From JBHJGS01 sp050331575 (GTDB taxonomy: Bacteria; Pseudomonadota; Alphaproteobacteria; Sphingomonadales; Rhodothalassiaceae), in assembly GCA_050331575.1 (NCBI GenBank), contig JBHJGS010000037.1, positions 1-16,816 on the forward strand: 16,816 nt of DNA. Reading direction: 5' to 3'. The notes beneath the pieces were generated by a model. The model searched no databases, was not told the DNA's origin, and worked only from the letters and a program-made list of their open reading frames with translations. A program made the translations under genes and the position numbers. Position 1 is the first letter of the stretch. The number at the start of each line of letters is the position of its first letter. Below are positions 5,756 to 12,470 of this stretch, in pieces.

Positions 5756-7926
5756 GCACGGCAGCGGCGCTGACCAATCCCAGCGGTGCTGGAACCCAGG
5801 CCCTCAGCGCGGCCCTGAAGCGCGGCGAAATCGGCGCCTTCAAGGCAGAGAGCGATGCCGCGGCGTGCCTGCTGCCACTGCTGGAGGCCTTGGGCTGGCG
5901 TGGCGGTGTGCGCCAGATTGTCGAGACGCTGCCGCACTTTGCCAACACCTTGTCACTGGATGATCTGCGCAACGTTCTGGCCAATCTGGGCTTTCGCACC
6001 GTGGCCAAGCGCGTGCGCCCCGGCGACCGCCTGGATCGGCGCTTGATGCCAGGCCTGATGGTCGATCAGGCCGGTTGCCTTTACGTGCTCAAGCGCATCG
6101 ATGCTGACGGTCGCATCCAGGCCTTCGGCGGCGGATCTCGCGGTCCGGCTTTGCTGCAGGACGGCCAACTGAATGGACAGCTTTATCTGGTCGCCCCGGA
6201 CGAATTGGTTGCCGACGCCGCGGATCGGCAGAAGGAGAATTGGCTGCGCGCCGCATTCCGCCGCTTTCGGCCGGCCGCGGGCAAGCTCTTGGTGCAGACA
6301 TTCCTGCTAAACGTGCTAGCCCTGGCGGTGCCGCTGTTCATCATGGCGGTCTATGATCAGGTGATCCCGTCGGGGTCGGATCGCATCCTGCTGCCTTTGG
6401 CGATCGGCCTGATCCTGGCCTTCAGCTTTGAGGCGCTGATCCGCTATGCCCGTGCGAAGTTGCTGGCCGCGGTGGGCGGGCGGTTGGACTATCTGATCGC
6501 CACCTCAGTGTTTCGGCAGATCCTGTTGCTGCCAGCCAGCCTGACCGAAACCGCGCCCCTGGGTGCCCAGGTCGCCCGGCTACGCGAATTCGACAGCCTG
6601 CGCGACCTGTTTACCGGGACACTGGCCACGATCGTGCTGGAGATGCCGTTCGTGCTGCTGTTCCTGGCGGTGATCGCCGCCTTGGCCGGCTGGCTGGCGC
6701 TGATCCCGTTGGCGATGATCTTGCTGTTCGCGGTGATCGCCGCCTTCGTCGTCCCGCCTCTGAAACGCCGGGTGGCTCGCGCCAGCAAGACCCGCGCGGA
6801 ACGTCATGCCTTCCTAGTTGAAACCGTCACGAATATTCGGACGATCCGCGAAGCCGGCGTGGAATCGGTGTGGCGCGACCGGTTTCGCGAGATCAATGCC
6901 CGCACCGGCCTGGCGCAGTTCGGCTCTGCCCAACTGTCCTTGTTCATGCAAACACTGGCGCAGACCATCATGATGGCGGCCGGCTTGGCCACCGTTGGCT
7001 TCGGTGTGGTTGCGGTGCTCGCCGGCAGCCTGAGCGTCGGCGGACTGATCGCCACCATGGCCCTGGTCTGGCGGGTCTTGACGCCGATCCACAACCTCTT
7101 CCTGACCCTGACGCGGGCCGAACAGATCCGCGCGGCCGTGCATCAGATCAATCAGCTGATGCGCATGCCCACGGAAACCGTGGCGCGCCCGGCCACCGCC
7201 ATGGCGCGGCGCTGGGCCGGCCGGATCAGCCTCAATCGGGTCAGCTTCCGCTATTCCGCCAGCACCGAACCGGCCCTATTGGGGATCAGCTTTGAGGCGC
7301 AGCCGGGCGAATTGATCGCCATCATGGGGTCCAACGGCGCCGGCAAATCCTCGGTTCTTCGGCTGGTTCTGGGCATGTACCGGCCGCAGGCCGGTCAAGT
7401 GGCGCTGGACGGCCTCGATATCCGCCAGATCGACCCGCTGGAGGTGCGCCGCGCCGTCGCCCTGGTGCCGCAAAGCGGTCATCTGTTCCACGGCACGCTG
7501 GCGCAGAATCTGCGTCTGTCCAACCCCATGGCCAGTGAGGCGGATCTGGCTCAGGCGCTGCGGCTGGCCGGGCTGTATGACGAGATCATGGCACTGCCGG
7601 AGGGTTTGGAAACCCGCGTGGGCGATCAGGCCGTGTGGCAGTTGAACGCGGGGTTCCGCCAGCGCCTGTCGCTGGCACGGGCCTATGTCCGTGACGCGCC
7701 GGTCATGCTGCTCGATGAGCCGGCCCAAGCGCTGGATGAAACCGGCGACACCGCGTTGATGCAGGCGTTGCAGCAGTTTCACGGTCAGCGCACGATCCTG
7801 ATGGTGTCGCATCGGCCAAGCCATGTGAAGCTGGCCGACAAAGTGCTGGTGCTCGACCGCGGCCAGCTGGTGCTGAGCGGAACGCCCGACGAGATCTTCT
7901 CCAAATTGCCCGGAGGCATCGTGTGA
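5752..7926 (+). CDS. type I secretion ABC half-transporter with catalytically dead C39-like domain
   Basis: The encoded protein has 724 aa. Residues about 30-150 form a C39 peptidase-like domain. At the place of the active-site D-C-G-x-A-C-L it has D35-A-A-A-C39-L, so the nucleophile Cys is Ala. The usual His of the H-(F/Y)-V-V-L motif is also absent (C109-L-Y-V-L). It therefore resembles the CLD of RTX exporters, which bind cargo instead of cutting it. TMD helices lie about 180-225, 295-335 and 400-425. NBD: Walker A GSNGAGKSS (526-534), Walker B LLDE (653-656), D-loop ALD (660-662), H-loop His687 intact. The signature is L631-N-A-G-F, not LSGGQ. It starts inside the stop of the upstream ABC gene and ends overlapping the HlyD gene, so translation is probably coupled. 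Confidence 0.94.
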   Translation: MSTAAALTNPSGAGTQALSAALKRGEIGAFKAESDAAACLLPLLEALGWRGGVRQIVETLPHFANTLSLDDLRNVLANLGFRTVAKRVRPGDRLDRRLMPGLMVDQAGCLYVLKRIDADGRIQAFGGGSRGPALLQDGQLNGQLYLVAPDELVADAADRQKENWLRAAFRRFRPAAGKLLVQTFLLNVLALAVPLFIMAVYDQVIPSGSDRILLPLAIGLILAFSFEALIRYARAKLLAAVGGRLDYLIATSVFRQILLLPASLTETAPLGAQVARLREFDSLRDLFTGTLATIVLEMPFVLLFLAVIAALAGWLALIPLAMILLFAVIAAFVVPPLKRRVARASKTRAERHAFLVETVTNIRTIREAGVESVWRDRFREINARTGLAQFGSAQLSLFMQTLAQTIMMAAGLATVGFGVVAVLAGSLSVGGLIATMALVWRVLTPIHNLFLTLTRAEQIRAAVHQINQLMRMPTETVARPATAMARRWAGRISLNRVSFRYSASTEPALLGISFEAQPGELIAIMGSNGAGKSSVLRLVLGMYRPQAGQVALDGLDIRQIDPLEVRRAVALVPQSGHLFHGTLAQNLRLSNPMASEADLAQALRLAGLYDEIMALPEGLETRVGDQAVWQLNAGFRQRLSLARAYVRDAPVMLLDEPAQALDETGDTALMQALQQFHGQRTILMVSHRPSHVKLADKVLVLDRGQLVLSGTPDEIFSKLPGGIV

Positions 7927-9293
7927 GCAACGACAAGATCCCGGCGCGAAAGCCCGTCGGCAAGCGGTTGTTCAAGCAGGCGTCGCTATCCCCCAAGGAT
8001 CGCGCAGTCCTGGCCCGCTCCATCCTGCTGGAGGAAACCAGCCCGCCGGGCTTGCTCTACGGCGTTGTGTGGATCGTCGCCGGCCTGCTGGCCGCCTTCA
8101 TCATCTGGGCCACGATCACCCGCTTGGACGAACGCGCCTCAGCCCCAGGCGAGGTGCTGACCCAGGCTGCGGTCACGCCGATCCAACATCTGGAAGGCGG
8201 GATCGTCTCTGACTTGCTGGTCAAGGAAGGCCAGCGGGTCACCGCCGGCACGCCCCTGTTGCGCCTGGACCCCACCGCCGCCAGCGCGGAGTTCGAGGGC
8301 CTGCGCGCCCGGGCCGCGGCGCTGGCCCTGCAGATCGCCCGGCTGCGCGCCACCGCTTTGGGTGAGCCGCTGGATTTCGGCCCGGAAAGCGCCCGCTATC
8401 CGGGTCTGGCCGCCGATCAGAAGGAGCTCTACGAAAGCCAGCAAGGCAGCCTGGCCGCGCAGCAGGCGGTGGCCGACGCGCAGATCCTGGCCCGTGAGCA
8501 GGAATTGCGCGGCTTGCAGGCGCGCGAAACCTCCTTGAGCGAGCAGCTGCAATCGCTCGACGCCCGGGTGGCGCTGGAAAACGAATTGTCCAACAAGCAG
8601 CTGGGCCGGCGCAGCGACCTGCTCGATGCCGAACGCGCCGCAGCGCAGGTGCGCGGCGAAATCGAACAGGTGCGTGCGGAACAAGCACGCGCACGCGCCG
8701 CCATCGCCGAGGCGGAGGGCCGCAAGCTGGAGGCGGCAGAGGGCGTGCGCGGCCAGGCGCTGGACCGGCTGGGGCAATTGTCTGCGGAACGCGCGGAGGT
8801 GATGGAGCGCATCCGCCGGCTGGAGGACCGCTATACCCGCACCGAATTGCGTGCGCCCATCGCCGGCATCGTGGCGGGACTGAAGCTGGCGGAGGGCAGC
8901 GTCATCGCCCCAGGCGACACCTTGATGGAAATCGTCCCGGAAGACGACACAGTGCTGGCCCAGGTGCGCATCTCACCGCGCGACATCGGCTATATCGAGG
9001 TCGGCCAGCCCGCCCTGATCAAGGTCGACAGCTACAGCTTTTCGCGCCAGGGCGGGGTCACCGGCACGGTTGAGCGTCTGTCCGCCACCAGCTTCAAGAC
9101 CGAGGATGGCGGCACCTATTTCGAAGCCCAGCTGAGCCTGGACCAGCCCTATGTCGGGCCCGATCCCAAGGCCAACCGCCTGACCCCGGGCATGACCCTG
9201 GTCGCCGACATCAAGACCGGCGAGAAGAGCCTGATGGCCTATCTGTGGCGCCCGGTCTCCCACTCGCTCAGCGACGCCTTCGGCGAGCGGTAG
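7923..9293 (+). CDS. HlyD-family type I secretion periplasmic adaptor (membrane fusion protein)
   Basis: The encoded protein has 456 aa. GTG start at 7923 overlaps the upstream stop (GTGA). A cytoplasmic N-terminus of about 43 residues is followed by one membrane helix (about 44-64). Then come a biotinyl-lipoyl-like half with QHLEGGIVSDLLVKEGQRV (88-106), a long Ala/Glu/Arg-rich coiled coil (about 119-305), and the second lipoyl half with RAPIAGIVAGLKL (310-322). The beta-barrel ends in GMTLVADIKTGEKS (423-436), a hallmark of the HlyD/LapC branch. It should link the ABC dimer to a TolC-like outer-membrane channel, which is not encoded here. It ends 9 bp from the convergent mgtC-like gene, with no visible terminator between them. 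Confidence 0.96.
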   Translation: MSNDKIPARKPVGKRLFKQASLSPKDRAVLARSILLEETSPPGLLYGVVWIVAGLLAAFIIWATITRLDERASAPGEVLTQAAVTPIQHLEGGIVSDLLVKEGQRVTAGTPLLRLDPTAASAEFEGLRARAAALALQIARLRATALGEPLDFGPESARYPGLAADQKELYESQQGSLAAQQAVADAQILAREQELRGLQARETSLSEQLQSLDARVALENELSNKQLGRRSDLLDAERAAAQVRGEIEQVRAEQARARAAIAEAEGRKLEAAEGVRGQALDRLGQLSAERAEVMERIRRLEDRYTRTELRAPIAGIVAGLKLAEGSVIAPGDTLMEIVPEDDTVLAQVRISPRDIGYIEVGQPALIKVDSYSFSRQGGVTGTVERLSATSFKTEDGGTYFEAQLSLDQPYVGPDPKANRLTPGMTLVADIKTGEKSLMAYLWRPVSHSLSDAFGER

Positions 9294-9302
9294 AGCGCCG
9301 AC

Positions 9303-9779
9303 TTATGCCTGATCTTGGCCCGTCAACACCCGCTCGATCCATCGAAAGCCGACCAGCACGGTAACGGTGAGCAAACTGACCACCGCAGCCAGCGCCAATT
9401 GACCGACACCACAGGCCGTGCCAATGGCGCCGGCAATCCAGATGGTTGCGCCTGTGGTCAGGCCCTTGACATCGCCGCCGGCGGTAAAAATGGCGCCGGC
9501 GCCCAAAAAGCCGATCCCGCCGGCGATCGCTGCGATCAGGCCGGTGGGATCATATTCCGTGCCGCTGACCGGCACAGGCAGGATCGCCGGGCCCTGGATC
9601 ACCGCCAGGACGAACCCGCACGCGCCCAATGAAACCAGCGCCAGGGTGCGCAAGCCGGCGCTTTTCTGCTTCATTTCCCGCTCCAGACCCAGCGCGGTGA
9701 CCAACACCACCGCCGCGGCCAGGCGCAAAACCATCTGCCAGAACGGCAGAGCCGGGAATTGCTCGGTCATCCAGGACAT
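9303..9779 (-). CDS. MgtC/SapB-family inner-membrane protein
   Basis: The encoded protein has 158 aa with about four or five membrane helices (roughly 15-32, 44-62, 84-100, 108-127, 130-146). Diagnostic motifs are GLEREMKQKSAGLRT (31-45), the IGFLGAGAI stretch (about 88-96) and VKGLTTGATIW (about 104-114). Members are tied to Mg2+ limitation and acid or phosphate stress, in some bacteria by modulating F-type ATP synthase, but the N-terminal family domain alone (no C-terminal MgtC extension) is compatible with a general membrane role. ATG at 9779 was used; ATG at 9770 is an equally possible start and neither has a clear Shine-Dalgarno. It lies 46 bp downstream of the methyltransferase gene in the same direction and is probably cotranscribed with it. 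Confidence 0.92.
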   Translation of the reverse strand: MSWMTEQFPALPFWQMVLRLAAAVVLVTALGLEREMKQKSAGLRTLALVSLGACGFVLAVIQGPAILPVPVSGTEYDPTGLIAAIAGGIGFLGAGAIFTAGGDVKGLTTGATIWIAGAIGTACGVGQLALAAVVSLLTVTVLVGFRWIERVLTGQDQA

Positions 9780-9825
9780 AACCCACAGTGTGTGTCGATC
9801 ACGCGGTGCCCGGCAAGTCTCAGGA

Positions 9826-10491
9826 TCAGCTCTTGCGTGCGCACAGCAAGCTGATGGCCCCGGTCGGTGTGCGGATCACCGGGCCGGTCTTTATGGCGCC
9901 AAAGCCCGCCTCCGCCAGAAGGTCCGGCAGAATGCCTTGGGCGTTGGGGCCGGTATCGGCCAGCCCGTCGACCAACTGGACCAGCAGAAAATACGCCATG
10001 CGCATGGCAGGCCCCGGCTGGCGGCCGAAATCACCGATGACCGTGCGTCCGCCGGGGGCCAAAGCGCGAAACGCACCGGTCAAGATGCGGCGCTTCTCCG
10101 CCAACGGCACCTGATGCAGCACCAGACACGACACAATGGCGTCGGGCGGGTGCGGAAAATAGTCCGCGTCCGGGTCGAAAAAGCCCTCTGTGAAGCGCGC
10201 CGGCACACCGGCCCTCGCCGCCTTCGCCCGCGCCCGCCGCACCGCGTGCGCATCCGGGTCGATGCCGACATAGTGCAGCCTCGGCTCAGCGGCATGCAGC
10301 GCCACCGCCAGGCTGCCAGTGCCGGAGCCGATGTCCAGCACCCGTTGCCCCGGCTGCGGGTTGAGCGCGCCGATGACAGCGCGCCGCCAAACCGCCTCGC
10401 GCGTCATAATGCGGACGACCCCGTCATAGAATGGGGTAAGCCAGGCTTGGCCCAGCGGCGGGGTATGGGTTTCCGGCAAATCAGCGGCCAT
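9826..10491 (-). CDS. class I SAM-dependent methyltransferase
   Basis: The encoded protein has 221 aa from ATG at 10491. The longer frame up to 10560 would run into the upstream gene and has no methyltransferase content. SAM-binding motif I is VLDIGSGTG (51-59), and the acidic end of strand 2 is GIDPD (76-80). Motif II/III is in DAIVSCLVLHQVP, and the post-motif is LAPGGRTVIGDFGRQPGP. The overall form is UbiE/Methyltransf_11-like. The C-terminal part (RMAYFLLVQLVDGLADT) is hydrophobic and may bind a lipid or small hydrophobic substrate; the substrate itself is unknown. It lies 26 bp after the PD40 protein gene and 46 bp before the mgtC-like gene. Confidence 0.9.
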   Translation of the reverse strand: MAADLPETHTPPLGQAWLTPFYDGVVRIMTREAVWRRAVIGALNPQPGQRVLDIGSGTGSLAVALHAAEPRLHYVGIDPDAHAVRRARAKAARAGVPARFTEGFFDPDADYFPHPPDAIVSCLVLHQVPLAEKRRILTGAFRALAPGGRTVIGDFGRQPGPAMRMAYFLLVQLVDGLADTGPNAQGILPDLLAEAGFGAIKTGPVIRTPTGAISLLCARKS

Positions 10492-10517
10492 GGCGACGCG
10501 TCTCAGGCGGCTTGGAC

Positions 10518-11426
10518 TTACTCGGTGCGGAAGCGATCGACTATGGCTGCATCCATCCAATAAATGTCGCCCCCACGCGAGAAGAAAAAGTATCGGCCGT
10601 CCGGCGTGACCATAGGGCAGAAGTCAATCTCCGGCGAATTGATGGTGTCACCCATGTGTCGGCTCTGGCTCTGGCTCCAGCTGCCGTCCTCTTGTTTGAA
10701 GCTGATATAAAGATCATTGCTGCCCAGACTGTCCGACCGGCCATTGACCGACTGAATCAGATAGGTTTCATCCGGCGCTACGAACAGATCGCCCTCATTG
10801 GCCGGAGAATTGATCGCCGGGCCCAGATTCACCGGCGCGTCGAACGCACCGCCGCGGAACTGGGCTCGGTAACTGTCCCGCCCGCCCAAACTGTCGGGAC
10901 GGTGTGTCGAGAAGTACAGGCTGCCATCGGCCACGATCATCGGATACAGCTCGTGAGGCAATCCGTTGATATGCGGGCCCAGAGCAACCGGGGCGATCCA
11001 GCCGGCCTCTGTCCGGTCGCTGAACCAGATATTGTAGCGGTCCAGCGGATAGCCCTGGCGCGGCCGATTGAGTCGCTTGCCGCCGGGGGCGAACATCATG
11101 TCCACATCGGCATGGCCCGGATAGGTTTTGGAGATCGAGGTCATCACCGCATCGGACCAGCCACCGTCCTCCTGCTTGATCACCATGAACATCTTGTAGA
11201 CACCGTCGATGCGGCGGGAAAACAGAAAGAGATCCATTTCCGGCGAAAATACTGAGTTGAGTTCAAACGCCTCGGGCGTGGAAATACGGCCTGGAGCGAA
11301 GACTTCCGGGCTTAAGCCCGGCGGCTGCTGACCAAGATAGCTCGGCGCGGCTTCGGTTTGGCAAACCGCCGCCCCAGCGCCTGCAATAAGCGCTGTCACC
11401 AAAACAAGGGATCGGATCGGGGGCAT
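10518..11426 (-). CDS. exported PD40/TolB-like beta-propeller protein
   Basis: The encoded protein has 302 aa. ATG at 11426 was chosen because it follows a good Shine-Dalgarno (AGGAG, about 8 nt upstream) and gives a Sec signal peptide (MPPIRSLVLVTALIAGAGAA). The Cys after AAV is not a proper lipobox because of Val at -1. Repeated blades match the PD40/WD40-like pattern: FSPEMDLFLFSRR, DGSLYFSTHRPDSLGGRD, APDETYLIQS then DSLGSNDLYISF, and TPDGRYFFFSRGGDIYW. The fold is probably a periplasmic beta-propeller; such proteins usually bind proteins or glycans. No catalytic motif is visible. It appears to be the first gene of a three-gene minus-strand unit. Confidence 0.82.
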   Translation of the reverse strand: MPPIRSLVLVTALIAGAGAAVCQTEAAPSYLGQQPPGLSPEVFAPGRISTPEAFELNSVFSPEMDLFLFSRRIDGVYKMFMVIKQEDGGWSDAVMTSISKTYPGHADVDMMFAPGGKRLNRPRQGYPLDRYNIWFSDRTEAGWIAPVALGPHINGLPHELYPMIVADGSLYFSTHRPDSLGGRDSYRAQFRGGAFDAPVNLGPAINSPANEGDLFVAPDETYLIQSVNGRSDSLGSNDLYISFKQEDGSWSQSQSRHMGDTINSPEIDFCPMVTPDGRYFFFSRGGDIYWMDAAIVDRFRTE

Positions 11427-11780
11427 CGGCACGCTCCTGCAAAAGATGCTTTGCACTTCGGGCATTATCCGACCAATCGCGCTCGCGATTGATCGGAGGA
11501 AAATGCCCGCCTTCTATGGGACGAGCAACGTTATCCGACATCAAGGGCACCGCCCCCTCGGGCATGGAGCCGCTGGTATCGCCCCCCGCTTACAAGGACA
11601 GTGCCGCGGCGGCGCGCTGCACGCGGATCGGGCCACCGGAGCGGCTATGGCCGCCGCCAAACCTGATGCCGCCCCCAGCCGCGCGAATCCGTGACAATTT
11701 GTGAGTAGTCTCTAACCCAGCCGCAACCCATTTCTGGCAACATCCGATGCTGATTGGTTTCTCTTGCGAAAGGATTTGTC
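11427..11780. other. 354-bp gap without a confident gene
   Basis: This gap separates the PD40 unit from the plus-strand 43-aa ORF, so it should hold two divergent promoters. It contains an imperfect palindrome at 11469-11496. Two overlapping plus-strand frames are open. One is 63 codons from ATG 11503, with GGAGG only 3 nt away, too close to be ideal. The other runs from ATG 11516 to 11704, is Pro-rich and has no Shine-Dalgarno. Neither is convincing, and a small gene here cannot be excluded. Confidence 0.6.
11464..11496 (-). promoter_or_regulatory. -10-like element next to an imperfect palindrome, upstream of the PD40 gene
   Basis: On the minus strand GATAAT (11469-11464; five of six to the -10 consensus) lies 38 nt before the PD40 start. 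It touches an inverted repeat at 11469-11496 whose 13-nt arms run inward as CCGA, one mismatch, CAATCGCG, with a CT loop. No good -35 is seen, so the palindrome may be an activator or repressor site occupying that position. Confidence 0.35.
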
Positions 11781-11912
11781 ATGGACGAGCGTTGCGACAC
11801 CCGAGACATTGTCAATATGGGCGAAACGATCCGCCTGCGGGATCTGGCCGCCTATATCGCGCAAGCCGAGCGCCAACTGCACTGCCAACAGCGCGCCGCA
11901 GCGCATCGCTGA
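11781..11912 (+). CDS. 43-aa leader-like ORF, coupled to the SLOG gene
   Basis: ATG at 11781 has a good Shine-Dalgarno (GAAAGGA, 6-7 nt upstream). Codon third positions are G/C-rich, as in real genes here. The product starts MDERCDTRDIVNMGETIRLR and is then predicted helical (DLAAYIAQAERQLHCQQR), with Cys at 5 and 35. No family is recognised. Its TGA (11910-11912) sits at the start of the SLOG domain frame (CTGA, -1 frame). It could be a separate small protein whose translation is coupled to the next gene. Alternatively it is the N-terminus of one longer protein, broken by a 1-nt indel or joined by -1 frameshifting. Confidence 0.6.
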   Translation: MDERCDTRDIVNMGETIRLRDLAAYIAQAERQLHCQQRAAAHR

Positions 11913-12403
11913 GCCTCTGCCCCAACGGCTTACGGTGCGGCGGGCAAACCGGGGCGGACTGGGCCGCAGTTGAGGCCGCCGCCGCCCTGAAACTGGCTCT
12001 GGCGGGCTGGTGCCCGCCGGACCGCATGAATGAGGCTGGTGCCCTGCCGCGGGACCTGCCGTTTGTGCCGACACCGCAAGACCGCTGTGCCTGGGCGCCG
12101 GACGTACCGCGTTCGCTGCGGACCGAGTGGAATGTCCGCGATGCCTCGGCGACACTGATCGTGTGTCCGGCGAGCCATGCCGCACAGGATCCCGGCACAT
12201 GCTTCACCCGGATCTGCTGCCACCGCTACGGCCGGCCGGTCTTGCAGGTGGACCCATTCGCGCAACGCGCGGCAGGTCAGGCAAAAGGCTGGCTGCAGGC
12301 CGTGGCCCCGGCGCAGCTCAATATCGCCGGCCCGGCGGAAAGCCGCTGCCCCGGATTACAAGCCGCGGCCCGCGCCCTGCTCGTGTCGGTTCTGACAAAC
12401 TGA
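11909..12403 (+). CDS. SLOG-superfamily / putative molybdenum carrier-like protein, Cys-rich, start uncertain
   Basis: The frame encodes about 164 aa. Motifs of the YpsA-like/putative molybdenum-carrier SLOG family are GGQTGAD (11-17), a WCP.DR stretch, RTEWNVRDASATLIV, DPGT..T, GRPVLQVD and LNIAGPAESRCPGL near the end. The family has a Rossmann-like nucleotide-binding fold; the carrier role is a family-level guess. There is no ATG, GTG or TTG at the right place. The frame continues upstream to an ATG at 11747, but that part has non-coding codon usage. Initiation at CTG 11909, overlapping the upstream stop, would give the normal N-terminal length. The sequence has nine Cys, which is unusual. 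It is 67 bp ahead of the aminotransferase operon, in the same direction. Confidence 0.72.
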   Translation: MSLCPNGLRCGGQTGADWAAVEAAAALKLALAGWCPPDRMNEAGALPRDLPFVPTPQDRCAWAPDVPRSLRTEWNVRDASATLIVCPASHAAQDPGTCFTRICCHRYGRPVLQVDPFAQRAAGQAKGWLQAVAPAQLNIAGPAESRCPGLQAAARALLVSVLTN

Positions 12404-12470
12404 CCCTTTAGCTTCGAGCCCCGGGACGGTTAAGCTGCGACTTCCATTTTCGTCTGCCCCTGGTGCGCCC

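Noticed and set aside
9418..10563. A 381-codon plus-strand frame across the mgtC-like and methyltransferase genes
   Set aside because: Opposite to two genes with clear family motifs; its translation shows only compositionally biased sequence.
11747..11908. ATG at 11747 as the start of the SLOG protein
   Set aside because: This segment has poor third-position G/C and an Arg/Pro/Ser-rich translation, no Shine-Dalgarno, and overlaps the well-started 43-aa ORF in another frame.
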